A DNA stretch of 55,311 nt, taken from Pseudanabaena cinerea FACHB-1277 (GTDB lineage: Bacteria > Cyanobacteriota > Cyanobacteriia > Pseudanabaenales > Pseudanabaenaceae). Where the stretch lies: NCBI RefSeq assembly GCF_014696345.1, contig NZ_JACJPY010000021.1:1-55311 (forward strand). The letters run 5' to 3'. The notes beneath the pieces were generated by a model. It had not been told where the DNA came from. It did not search any database and saw only the letters and a list, made by a program, of their open reading frames with translations. Positions within the stretch are counted from its first letter, which is position 1; each line of letters starts with the position of its first letter. Positions 1-7,593 of the stretch are shown here, one piece after another. The position numbers were made by a program, and so were the translations under genes.

Positions 1-113
1 AAGGAATATTCTAGTAAGCTCGGATGGGACATAATCGTGTAAGACCTAAGTATGTGCAAGCAGAAAGGGCTGTGATTAGCTCAGGAATCCCCGTCGCTTC
101 ACCGCGGGGAATG
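1..113 (+). mobile_element. Probable right end of an IS200/IS605-type element (partial)
   Basis: The stretch ends with a GC-rich hairpin (CCCCG and CGGGG arms, about 91-108) followed by GTCAA. This arrangement is common at the right end of IS200/IS605 elements carrying tnpB in cyanobacteria. No reading frame with a recognisable TnpB end could be confirmed, because the window starts here. The element points rightward, and its last bases supply the stop codon of the minus-strand gene at 114-905. The call rests on hairpin shape and resemblance only. Confidence 0.4.
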
Positions 114-905
114 TCAAAAATTGAGAAATTGCAGAGGATAGCTAGGATTGGCGGCGAAGCCCAAAATACCCCGATCGCGGTGTTCGTAAATTAACTGGTT
201 TTGCGCGTCAAATAGGAATGTGCCGCCGCGTTGGGTCATATGGGATGCGTCAGGCACATAGGCTTGCCATTTGCTAAGCACTTCTGCCATGTTGCGGAGG
301 CGTAGGGTGGCGAGTTCAAAGGGTCTTTGATAGCCTTTACCACCTGCCCATTGAAAAAAAGCGCCTTTTAGTGGTGGTAATGGCGCGGCTTTGATGGTTT
401 CATCATCGCCAATTAGTTGTGGCGATCGCCGATCGCCTGTATAACCTCTGAGTACTTCTTTTAATGTGCCTGCGCTCTTGATGCCTGCACACATCAGCAT
501 GAGGTTTACCCATGCGCTTTGGGATGGCGAGAGTAGGGGATATTGGGTGGTTAGTCCTGCATAGAGATTGAGTTGTTGATGGATATTGGCGATCGCATCC
601 ACATATAACCAGTGAGGATCAAAGCCCGTGAATTTGCAGAAATATTCCCCTGACTGGCGATCGCCAATACCGATCGCTCTTACCGCAATCTGCTCAGCCT
701 TGAGGCGATCAATTTCCCGTTGAATCCACCAAATATATTCCAAACTATCAAAGTCGCCTAGCTGTGACAGCACTAAAACCAATTTGCGACTTGTCGGTGG
801 ACAATCATCAAAACAATCATCAAAGATTGAGGCGATCGCTCCATCACTGACCCTTAGTTGCGGAGTCTCATTAATTATTTGATATGGATTTTTGGTGCTG
901 GACAT
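114..905 (-). CDS. Peroxiredoxin-like (AhpC/TSA-type) thioredoxin-fold protein
   Basis: 263 aa. The pattern resembles the cyanobacterial 'AhpC/TSA family' proteins related to the PRXL2/FAM213 group: a strand-rich start with VLVLSQLGDFDSLEYIWW, then a C-terminal FLFDAQNQLIYEHRDRGILG segment like the end of a thioredoxin fold. Where a peroxidatic Cys or CxxC would be expected there is LGDFDSLEYIWW, with no cysteine, so peroxidase activity is doubtful. Cysteines elsewhere (DDCFDDC near residue 30, and about residues 90 and 140) are not in a redox motif. The gene starts 6 bp after the bioB stop on the same strand, so the two are probably cotranscribed. The start ATG is at 905. The exact function is unknown. 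Confidence 0.7.
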   Translation of the reverse strand: MSSTKNPYQIINETPQLRVSDGAIASIFDDCFDDCPPTSRKLVLVLSQLGDFDSLEYIWWIQREIDRLKAEQIAVRAIGIGDRQSGEYFCKFTGFDPHWLYVDAIANIHQQLNLYAGLTTQYPLLSPSQSAWVNLMLMCAGIKSAGTLKEVLRGYTGDRRSPQLIGDDETIKAAPLPPLKGAFFQWAGGKGYQRPFELATLRLRNMAEVLSKWQAYVPDASHMTQRGGTFLFDAQNQLIYEHRDRGILGFAANPSYPLQFLNF

Positions 906-911
906 CTGGAA

Positions 912-1850
912 TCACACTAACTCTTTGGAGACGATCCCTAATTTAGCAAACATATCTTTATCCTCCTGCCAAGAGGGATTGGTGGTGGTCAGTAATTTGT
1001 CGCTGGCAAAGATCGAGTTTGCCCCTGCAAGGAAACATAGGGCTTGTTCGGATGCCGAGAGGCGATCGCGTCCTGCGGATAGGCGCACCATGGCTCTAGG
1101 CATCAAGATTCTGGCGGTGGCGACCATTCGCACTAGTACAAGGGGATCAATCGGGGCAAGATCGCCCAAGGGGGTTCCTGTGACGGGGGCTAAGGCATTG
1201 ATCGGTACTGATTCGGGCTTGGGATTGAGATTAGCGAGGGTATGCAGTAGCTCGATGCGATCGCCCTCCGTTTCACCCATGCCCACAATGCCACCACAGC
1301 AAACTTGAATGCCTGCTTCGGCAACATTTTTAATTGTGTCGAGGCGATCGCGGTAGGTGCGCGTACTAATAATTTCAGGATAAAAACTTGCAGAGGTATC
1401 TAGATTGTGGTTATAGGCTGTTAATCCTGCTTGGGCGAGGCGCTGTGCCTGATCGGGGCGTAACATTCCCATGGTGACGCAGGCTTCCATGCCCATCCCC
1501 GCCACCGTTTCCACCATTTCTATTACCCGTTCAAAATCTTCACCATCAGGGGCATTGCGCCAAGCAGCACCCATGCAAAATCTGGTTGCCCCCTGTTGCT
1601 TAGCAGCTTGGGCTTGGCTGATCACTTCCGCTAGAGGTAATAGGGGATATTCTTCGACCGCCGTGGGGTAACGCGCACTTTGAGGGCAGTATTTACAGTC
1701 TTCAGGACAACGCCCCGATTTAATATTCGACAATGTACAGATCTGTACCGCATCAATGGGTTGGTACTGACGATGGATCGATTGCGCCTCAAATACTAGG
1801 GATAGTAATGGCTGGTGATAGATTTGGGTGACAGATTCAAGGGATATCAA
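912..1850 (-). CDS. bioB: Biotin synthase BioB (radical SAM)
   Basis: 312 aa, the usual length. It inserts sulfur into dethiobiotin to make biotin in the cytoplasm. The radical-SAM cluster motif CPEDCKYC (CxxxCxxC) lies near residue 50, followed by QSARYPTAVEEYPLLP. The later segments ACVTMGMLRPDQAQRL, YNHNLDTS and CCGGIVGMGET, and the AGRDRLS segment, are typical of BioB. No ATG or GTG is available upstream before an in-frame stop, so the start is read as TTG at 1850. A weak start such as this could be mis-set by a few codons. It lies directly upstream of the thioredoxin-fold gene at 114-905. Confidence 0.93.
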   Translation of the reverse strand: MISLESVTQIYHQPLLSLVFEAQSIHRQYQPIDAVQICTLSNIKSGRCPEDCKYCPQSARYPTAVEEYPLLPLAEVISQAQAAKQQGATRFCMGAAWRNAPDGEDFERVIEMVETVAGMGMEACVTMGMLRPDQAQRLAQAGLTAYNHNLDTSASFYPEIISTRTYRDRLDTIKNVAEAGIQVCCGGIVGMGETEGDRIELLHTLANLNPKPESVPINALAPVTGTPLGDLAPIDPLVLVRMVATARILMPRAMVRLSAGRDRLSASEQALCFLAGANSIFASDKLLTTTNPSWQEDKDMFAKLGIVSKELV

Positions 1851-2157
1851 GACGGTATCTATGCTTATTAACTTATTAACTTAGTCGTTTTAGAGCGATC
1901 GCTATTCTACCCTGAAATTTGATTTGTCTTTTGATTTACCCTAATGCTGATGACAGGTATACTTGACTATGGTTTGCATAGTGATTACTCAATGAATATG
2001 TTCGCATTAAAAAGTCAAAACAAGTCCCAGTATAAAGTTTTGATCTTTCAGGCAGCCATAGTCACCATGAGGAATGCTATTCAGCCCACTGAGACTTTGC
2101 AATCGGTCAATCAGATCGATAATTATTAGAATTAATTTAGATAATCTATTCCCCAAC
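1851..2157. other. Divergent intergenic region between bioB and cupB-like gene
   Basis: 307 bp between two diverging genes, so it must carry both promoters. A small perfect inverted repeat, ACTATG-GTTTG-CATAGT, lies at 1966-1982. No convincing sigma-70 box pair, tRNA or small RNA is seen. An open frame extends the plus-strand gene up to 2074, but the family start is better placed at 2158. Confidence 0.4.
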
Positions 2158-3300
2158 ATGGACAAATTAGCCACAAGTAGAGCGTCAACACCAATTCTAG
2201 AACCTGCCCTAGCGGATATAAAGCAGCGACTAGAGGCAGGCGGCGCATTGCTACCCGACTCCCAACAAAACCTGTTAGAAGTGGTTGGCATTCTCAAGAG
2301 CTATGGAGTAGTTTTGGGTGAATATCACAGAAATTTAACCTATATATCCGAATATCAATTTTTAGAAATATTGCCATTTTTTAAATTTTTTAATGGCGAG
2401 TTTTCCCTAGGTAAATTAGGCAAGCATCTTTGGCATGATCGCATCAATTTTGAATTTGCCGAATATTGTATGAAAGCGATGCTTTGGCATGGTGGCGGTG
2501 GATTGGATGCTTATTTAGATACGGACGAGTTTCAGCAAAATGCTCAAGCGGCGATCGCGGCTCAGATTAAAGGCAATCCCATATTACGATTGCTGCATCG
2601 CCTATTTCCCGATTTCTTGGTTGAGCAGGTGCGCCTAATGACCTACTACAGTGCCCTAGGCTACTTCTGGTCATTCATGTCTCCTTTGTTTTTACAGCTT
2701 AGCGATCGCTATGATCGGGGTGAAATTACGAGCATTCCTGAGGTGGTACAGCACGTTCAGGATGGACTAGTGGCTGCTGCTGCTGTTCCCTATACTTATA
2801 AAGTGGCGATCGCGGGACAAAATTATGAGATTGTGCCTAGCTCAGCCAATTTGAGCTTTTTGATGGATACCGCCGTTCCCTATGTTGAGGCGGTGTTTTT
2901 CCGTTCTTTTCCCTTTCGTGGCACAGTTTCCTACAATGCCCAAGCGCATCAAATATCTACGGAGATAGCCCAATTTAATTATGGTGTTCTCTATGCTGAC
3001 CCGCTTCCCGTTGGTGGTGCAGGCATTCCCCCCACGTTGCTGATGCAAGATATGCGTCATTTCATCCCCGATTATCTCCAAGATTTTTATCGTCAAAGCT
3101 CCCGTGGTGATGAGGATATTTTAGTCAAGATTTGTCTATCCTTTCAGAGATCAATGTTTTGCGTAACCACAGCCGCCCTGCGTGGTCTAGCTCCTCACCC
3201 CTTGACCACCAATGATCCTCAAGAAAAGCAGCTAAATGATCAGTTCTTAGCTCCTTGGCTGGACAGACTATCGCGATCGCAAATCTTCACATTGCAATAG
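2158..3300 (+). CDS. cupB: CO2-hydration protein of the NDH-1MS type (CupB/ChpX-like)
   Basis: 380 aa from ATG 2158. It matches the cyanobacterial CO2 hydration proteins (ChpX/ChpY, also CupA/CupB). These bind NDH-1MS complexes on the thylakoid membrane and convert CO2 to bicarbonate using photosynthetic electron flow. Recognisable segments are WHGGGGLDAYLDTDEFQ, FPDFLVEQVRLMTYYSALGYFWSFMSPLF and the C-terminal MQDMRHFIPDYLQDFY. No ndhF3/D3/cupA neighbours are present. The inducible cupA is normally inside an ndhF3-ndhD3 operon, while cupB is often solitary, so the constitutive type is the better guess. The alternative start at 2074 adds 28 residues that do not look conserved. Confidence 0.8.
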   Translation: MDKLATSRASTPILEPALADIKQRLEAGGALLPDSQQNLLEVVGILKSYGVVLGEYHRNLTYISEYQFLEILPFFKFFNGEFSLGKLGKHLWHDRINFEFAEYCMKAMLWHGGGGLDAYLDTDEFQQNAQAAIAAQIKGNPILRLLHRLFPDFLVEQVRLMTYYSALGYFWSFMSPLFLQLSDRYDRGEITSIPEVVQHVQDGLVAAAAVPYTYKVAIAGQNYEIVPSSANLSFLMDTAVPYVEAVFFRSFPFRGTVSYNAQAHQISTEIAQFNYGVLYADPLPVGGAGIPPTLLMQDMRHFIPDYLQDFYRQSSRGDEDILVKICLSFQRSMFCVTTAALRGLAPHPLTTNDPQEKQLNDQFLAPWLDRLSRSQIFTLQ

Positions 3301-3322
3301 CCCCAAAACGACTAAGTTAAAA

Positions 3323-3341
3323 TGGCAGCGCTTGGCACTGC
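3323..3341. terminator. Hairpin between convergent genes
   Basis: GGCAGCGC-TTG-GCACTGCC folds into an 8-bp stem with one mismatch. It lies between the stop of the cupB-like gene (3300, plus) and that of the CAP gene (3395, minus). It is placed to end one or both transcripts, but there is no strong T run. Confidence 0.4.
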
Positions 3342-3394
3342 CACTCTTTAGCTTCTTGATTGCTTTGTGTTGATTGCTTTGTGCTTCTGTCGTG

Positions 3395-3889
3395 CTAAGG
3401 CTTAAGGACATTGGTGGCAAAAGCACCCACCAAGTTGCCTGCGGGCGCATATTGGCAAACCACATAGAAAGCATTGTAAGTAATGCCATTAATTACCTTT
3501 TTGCCAGCCGCCGCCCCAGAGCCTAACTCAACACTGGCTTTCCATACCACCTGTGTAAAATGCCCAGTGTTAGAGGCAAACTGGGGAATAGCATAGTTGT
3601 AGTCTTTGACCTCATTATACCAACTCTTGACAGCTTCGGTGGCAAGCTGTACCTCACTAACGGTGGTGGCAGTGGTGTAATAAACATAAATATTTTCGCC
3701 TGCGTTGTGGCGCTGTGTGGCAGTACTATGCTGAAATAGGGCATTGGCAGCAAGATATTCTGCCCATTGTTGCGCGGTCATGTCGATATTGGATTGCATC
3801 ACCATGTTGGGGCTGTGATGTGTGGCGCGGTAGGAATTATGTCTAGCTAAAATTTCATTACGCAAAACCGTTAAGGCGATCGCTGTCAT
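3395..3889 (-). CDS. CAP superfamily (SCP/PR-1-like) protein
   Basis: 164 aa, essentially a single CAP domain. It begins LRNEILARHNSYRATHHSPNMV, with the HN-x-Y-R region of CAP proteins. It then shows AGENIYVYY (the GEN motif) and GHFTQVVWKAS, which fits the CAP1 signature including the conserved His. Most bacterial members are secreted, but no signal peptide is visible here; the N-terminus begins directly at the domain. The biochemical role of bacterial CAP proteins is generally not settled, with lipid or metal binding proposed. It lies convergent to the cupB-like gene and divergent from lipB. Confidence 0.85.
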   Translation of the reverse strand: MTAIALTVLRNEILARHNSYRATHHSPNMVMQSNIDMTAQQWAEYLAANALFQHSTATQRHNAGENIYVYYTTATTVSEVQLATEAVKSWYNEVKDYNYAIPQFASNTGHFTQVVWKASVELGSGAAAGKKVINGITYNAFYVVCQYAPAGNLVGAFATNVLKP

Positions 3890-3987
3890 GGATAATTACT
3901 CCCAGTGTTGCACTAGTGCTGCAAGTTATGATCCGATGATATAGCGGGTTAGACCTGTCCACTACAAGTCTTAAAATATGTCTCAAA

Positions 3988-4680
3988 ATGTCTCAAAATC
4001 CCCCTCGTACCTGTTGGCTATATCAAAGCGATCGCCCAATGCCGTACCTGACAGCATGGCAATGGCAAAAGCAACTGGTAAATGAGCGTAAACAAGCTAG
4101 ACGCGATGGCAAGGATCTCCCTGATGTTTTGTTGTTGGTTGAACATCCTGCGGTCTATACCTTGGGACAGGGTTCAAGTCTAGAGTTTCTAAAATTTGAT
4201 CCCGATGATGCTGCGATCGAATGCCATCGCGTTGAACGCGGTGGGGAAGTCACTTACCATGCGATCGGGCAGCTAGTGGGCTACCCCATTTTAAATCTAG
4301 ACTATCACCAGCGCGATCTCCATTGGTATTTGCGGCAGTTGGAAGAAACAATCATGCAGGTACTAGCCACATATGGCGTGGCATCGCATCGTATCAAGGG
4401 TTTGACGGGGGTATGGATTGAGCAAAATGGACAATTTCAAAAGATTGCTCAGGTGGGAATTAAGGTTAGTCAGTGGGTAACAATGCATGGCTTCGCGCTG
4501 AATGTGGCGATGGAGCTAGCTGGTTTTGAGAGAATTGTCCCCTGTGGCATTGCCGATTGTCAGGTGTGCAACCTTCAGGATTTTATTGCCGATGTGAGTT
4601 TGCCACAGGTGAGATCGGCGATCGCTGCTGCATTCGCCAATACATTTAACCTGCAAATGCAAGATTTCTCTGGGTTTTAA
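3988..4680 (+). CDS. lipB: Octanoyl-[acyl-carrier-protein]-protein transferase LipB
   Basis: 230 aa. It transfers octanoyl groups from acyl carrier protein to lipoyl domains, the first step of endogenous lipoate synthesis. Signatures are LLVEHPAVYTLGQGS, ERGGEVTYHAIGQLVGYPIL and IGIKVSQWVTMHGFALNV, with the catalytic Lys about residue 159 and VPCGI with the catalytic Cys about residue 186. The RGG(E)VTYH motif is intact. ATG 3988 is used; another ATG ten bases upstream is out of frame. It stands alone. A copy of the AGCGC/GCGCT dispersed repeat, degenerate here, follows the stop codon directly. Confidence 0.94.
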   Translation: MSQNPPRTCWLYQSDRPMPYLTAWQWQKQLVNERKQARRDGKDLPDVLLLVEHPAVYTLGQGSSLEFLKFDPDDAAIECHRVERGGEVTYHAIGQLVGYPILNLDYHQRDLHWYLRQLEETIMQVLATYGVASHRIKGLTGVWIEQNGQFQKIAQVGIKVSQWVTMHGFALNVAMELAGFERIVPCGIADCQVCNLQDFIADVSLPQVRSAIAAAFANTFNLQMQDFSGF

Positions 4681-5080
4681 GTAAGCGCAAAATGCTGTAA
4701 TTGTGATTATACAAGTATCCTACAATACTACATCCTTGGCTTGGTTATATCACGATTATTAAATAAATCCAAAACTTATTCCCTTTACAAAAGCATAATG
4801 CCAAATTACAGAAGTACATCAACGCTTTTGTAATTAAAACCTCCAAATCCAGTCAGGATTTTTATAAATTCAAAATTGGCGACACTTTTTTAGCTTTGGA
4901 ATAGTTTCTACAGCGCTTTGCGCTTACTGAAAACTCAGAGAATGTTTGGGAAGCGGCACTCAGCAATCCTTTTAAAAACTCCTCTGTATTACTTCTCTGT
5001 ATTACATATAGCCTCAATAGGCTGTATTCTAATTTACTGCTTAGGTATAGAAACATAAAACTCATAAATTTGGTGAAGCT
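4681..5080. other. 400-bp intergenic region with two dispersed-repeat copies
   Basis: There is no gene in this stretch. A degenerate copy of the AGCGC-AAA-GCGCT repeat follows lipB at about 4683-4700, and a good copy (ACAGCGCTTTGCGCTTA) lies at 4910-4926. The remainder is AT-rich. An 80-codon frame on the minus strand overlaps the ybjN start and looks random. The promoter of the YbjN-domain gene must lie near its end, but no clear boxes are seen. Confidence 0.5.
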
Positions 5081-5524
5081 ATGAAATTCGAGACACCTAT
5101 CCAAAAAGACTGCTACGAGAAAATCAAGAGTTGGCTCAATGATTTGTATGAAGATGTCTATACCCCCCCTTACGACTTGCCTGTGTTTGTGTTGCCCTTT
5201 GGCTCAGCAACAGCAACTGTAGAGGTGCTGCCTTGGGGCAGTACCGAAGCAATTATTTCTACTTGGTCTTATGTGGTCACAGGAGTTGATATTACTCAAG
5301 ACCTCATGCAATTCCTATTAAAACAAAATTCAGAAATGCAGTTTGGCGTTTTTAGTATTGATGATGACGGTGATATCAGGTTTCACACCACATTGGTTGG
5401 CTCAACCTGCGATCGCCATGAATTACAAACATCAGTATCATCGGTTTTGCAGACTGCCGATCATTTTGATGACACGATCGTAGCAACATGGGGTGGTGAA
5501 CGCGCCCTCGATCGCGTTGCCTAG
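5081..5524 (+). CDS. YbjN domain-containing protein
   Basis: 147 aa, acidic. It fits the YbjN/type III secretion chaperone-like fold common in cyanobacteria: PVFVLPFGSATATVEVLPWG, then STWSYVVTGVDITQDLMQFLL, then MQFGVFSIDDDGDIRFHTTLVGSTCDRHEL. Proteins of this family are small and cytosolic and are thought to modulate partner proteins; no specific partner can be named. Its 3' end lies against, and antisense to, the 3' end of the truncated HD gene. Confidence 0.75.
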   Translation: MKFETPIQKDCYEKIKSWLNDLYEDVYTPPYDLPVFVLPFGSATATVEVLPWGSTEAIISTWSYVVTGVDITQDLMQFLLKQNSEMQFGVFSIDDDGDIRFHTTLVGSTCDRHELQTSVSSVLQTADHFDDTIVATWGGERALDRVA

Positions 5525-6029
5525 TTAATTGGATTAATACCAAATAAAAAAAGGGAACTGCATATTGTTTCGTGAATACCTGCTCAAGATCGGGAAGTAA
5601 CTGCTCTGAAAAATCATGGAGAAGTTCGCCGATCTTGCCAAACTTCAATAGGTTTAGCGTCCATATTTCGTGCTGACTATGAAATACTTCTTCCGCAGCA
5701 TGGCTATAGGGACCATGACCGAGATCATGGAGCAGGGCGGCGACCAATGCCACAGGGCGATGCATCGCTAGGTATGGATATTCCAGCGCGATCGCATCAA
5801 AGGCGCGGCGGGTCAGTGCCATTACGCCGAGGGCATGGGTAAACCGCGAACCTTCGGCTCCATGAAAGGTAAAGGCAGCGATATCTAATTGGCGAATCCG
5901 TCTTAGTCGCTGAAATTCAGGTGTATCGATTAATTGAATTAACAGAGATTCGGTGCGATCGCCACCATTGAGAGTGATCGCGCCATGAATTGGATCATGG
6001 TAGGTACGGGATTTACTAAAAAACATCAA
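5376..6029 (-). pseudogene. 3'-truncated HD-domain phosphohydrolase (dNTPase/SAMHD1-like)
   Basis: The first ~162 residues match cyanobacterial HD-domain proteins of the dGTPase/SAMHD1 type: YHDPIHGAITL, TPEFQRLRRIRQLD, SRFTHALGVMALTRRA and ALLHDLGHGPYSHAAEE, including the H...HD metal ligands. After LEQVFTKQYAVPFF (about 5540) the reading frame runs into the reverse complement of the ybjN gene and gives about 55 unrelated residues. Intact members are roughly 400 aa or more, and the distal Asp ligand (in a DRLDYLxRD-type motif) is missing. It is therefore most likely a dead remnant left by a deletion whose junction lies near 5525-5545. A functional truncated protein is possible but less likely. 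Confidence 0.75.
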
Positions 6030-6152
6030 GATTCACCGAATTAAATAGACAGTTCCGCAATTAGCTTTAGAGCCGATGCGGAATGTGAAAACAAAAAGGT
6101 GACAACTATCCATGTTTGAAAGATCCTTTTCACTTGATCTCTGTGGGCAATC

Positions 6153-6728
6153 TCATTGAAATAAATTTTCGATCGCACATACACGGCACATTTGCCATCG
6201 GGACAATTCACCTTGGAGGGCGGGGCGATCGCACTTTGGGCAGGGCGACATTTGCGCTGAACGTAACTGGATCGTTTTTTGTAACCGCGCAAAGGCTTCA
6301 TGGACATTTTCGGGCGGTGGTAAGGGTGGGGCAGATTTAGTTAATTTCGGTAAATGACTGGGATGATCCTCAGTTCTGACTTGACGCATAGAGAGGGTTT
6401 GCTGTTGGGTTGCCCATTTAGCTGAGGAGAAATGAATGTCGGTAATTGGCAAGGCGATCGCTTTGCCTTGATTGAGCGGTTCGAGTAACCGATGGATTTT
6501 GCTTAAAATTCTTAATCTCTCAAAACTGAGTGCCTGTGACCATACAGGGCTTGATACCGCCACCTGCAATACTTTTTGATATACCCCCGTGGGGCTGGAC
6601 TGCTTAGCGACATTTTCACCCACAATTTCTGCCCAGCGATCGGCAATTAGCAAATATTGACAACGCTGCTGCCAACTAGTGCGCGACTGCATGTCATGGA
6701 GAATATTCGATAAACCAGATAAGGACAT
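6153..6728 (-). CDS. DUF721 protein, DciA-like, with C-terminal zinc ribbon
   Basis: 191 aa. The N-terminal ~95 residues fit DUF721 (WAEIVGENVAKQSSPTGVYQKVLQVAVSSPVWSQAL), the domain of DciA, which loads or operates the replicative helicase DnaB in bacteria lacking DnaC. The linker is proline-rich. The C-terminus carries CPKC and CRVC pairs, a likely zinc ribbon, which is seen in several cyanobacterial DUF721 proteins. It is divergent from cysH, with a long hairpin between them. The next gene downstream is the HD remnant. The replication role is inferred from the family. Confidence 0.72.
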   Translation of the reverse strand: MSLSGLSNILHDMQSRTSWQQRCQYLLIADRWAEIVGENVAKQSSPTGVYQKVLQVAVSSPVWSQALSFERLRILSKIHRLLEPLNQGKAIALPITDIHFSSAKWATQQQTLSMRQVRTEDHPSHLPKLTKSAPPLPPPENVHEAFARLQKTIQLRSAQMSPCPKCDRPALQGELSRWQMCRVCAIENLFQ

Positions 6729-6762
6729 AGGGTAAGCAACAGTTTTAAAGATATAGTTTCTT

Positions 6763-6797
6763 ATAAGATTTGCGGCACTTCGTGCCGCAAATCTTAT
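6763..6797. repeat. Perfect 16-bp hairpin in the dciA-like/cysH divergent region
   Basis: Arms 6763-6778 and 6782-6797 are perfect reverse complements around a TTC loop. The core is GCGGCAC-TTC-GTGCCGC. The hairpin lies upstream of both divergent genes, so it is not placed as a terminator for either. It resembles other long near-loopless hairpins in this window and may be a dispersed palindrome or a 5'-UTR structure. Confidence 0.7.
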
Positions 6798-6830
6798 TCT
6801 GGATTTATCGCATTTGCATTAAATTTTACA

Positions 6831-7577
6831 ATGACTCTAGAAACTGAAATCAATACCGCCGCCGCCCAACTCAAGGGCAGAACGCCACAGGAAACCTTAA
6901 CTTGGGCATTGAACCACTATAGCAAGATTGCTCTAGCCTCTAGCTTTGGTGCTGAAGATGTGGTGCTAATTGACATGATCGCCAAAATTTGCCCCGATGC
7001 ACCTGCAAATTTTTATGTTTTTACCCTAGATACAGGACGCTTGCCCGTGGAAACCTATGATGTCATGGCGCAGGTGCAACAAAAGTATCCCCAGTTAAAT
7101 TTGCAAATTATGTTTCCACAGGCTGACGCTGTGCAGGAAATGGTCAGCACGAAGGGAATCAACCTATTTTATGACAGTGTGGAAAATCGCAAACAATGCT
7201 GCTATATCCGTAAGGTCGAGCCGCTTAGTCGGGCGACACAGGGTTTAGAAGCTTGGATCACGGGGCTAAGGCGCGATCAAACGGCGAACCGTGCCACGAT
7301 GGAAACCGTGGAGTTGGATGCCGATCGCCAAATTGCCAAGATTAATCCCCTCATTGACTGGTCAAATGATGATGTGTGGGCTTATATTCGCAACCATGAT
7401 GTGCCGTATAACAAGCTGCACGATCGCAATTTTCCTAGCATTGGTTGTGCGCCCTGCACGAGGGCGATCGCTGAGGGTGAAGATCTCCGCGCTGGGCGTT
7501 GGTGGTGGGAGATGAGCAATCAGGAATGTGGTTTGCACGTCACTAGCGATGGTCGTTTGGTAAGAGCAAAGTCATAA
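6831..7577 (+). CDS. cysH: Adenylylsulfate/phosphoadenylylsulfate reductase with Fe-S cluster
   Basis: 248 aa. It reduces (phospho)adenylylsulfate to sulfite in assimilatory sulfate reduction. The N-terminal nucleotide-binding part has ASSFGAEDVVLIDMI and FTLDTGRLP. It has the CC pair at residues 123-124 (KQCCYIRKVEPL) and CAPC at 206-209, the four [4Fe-4S] ligands found in APS-type reductases but absent from E. coli-type PAPS reductases. The catalytic ECGLH (Cys about 233) is present. The cluster points to APS as a likely substrate, although some cluster-bearing enzymes also use PAPS. An alpha/beta hydrolase gene follows 16 bp later. Confidence 0.92.
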   Translation: MTLETEINTAAAQLKGRTPQETLTWALNHYSKIALASSFGAEDVVLIDMIAKICPDAPANFYVFTLDTGRLPVETYDVMAQVQQKYPQLNLQIMFPQADAVQEMVSTKGINLFYDSVENRKQCCYIRKVEPLSRATQGLEAWITGLRRDQTANRATMETVELDADRQIAKINPLIDWSNDDVWAYIRNHDVPYNKLHDRNFPSIGCAPCTRAIAEGEDLRAGRWWWEMSNQECGLHVTSDGRLVRAKS

Positions 7578-7593
7578 TTTCATTGGGAACGCA

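Noticed and set aside
892-1671. Plus-strand open frames opposite bioB
   Set aside because: They are antisense to a clearly functional gene, with no conserved features or ribosome-binding sites.
4862-5104. 80-codon minus-strand frame between lipB and ybjN
   Set aside because: It overlaps the ybjN start, contains a dispersed repeat copy and has no recognisable features.
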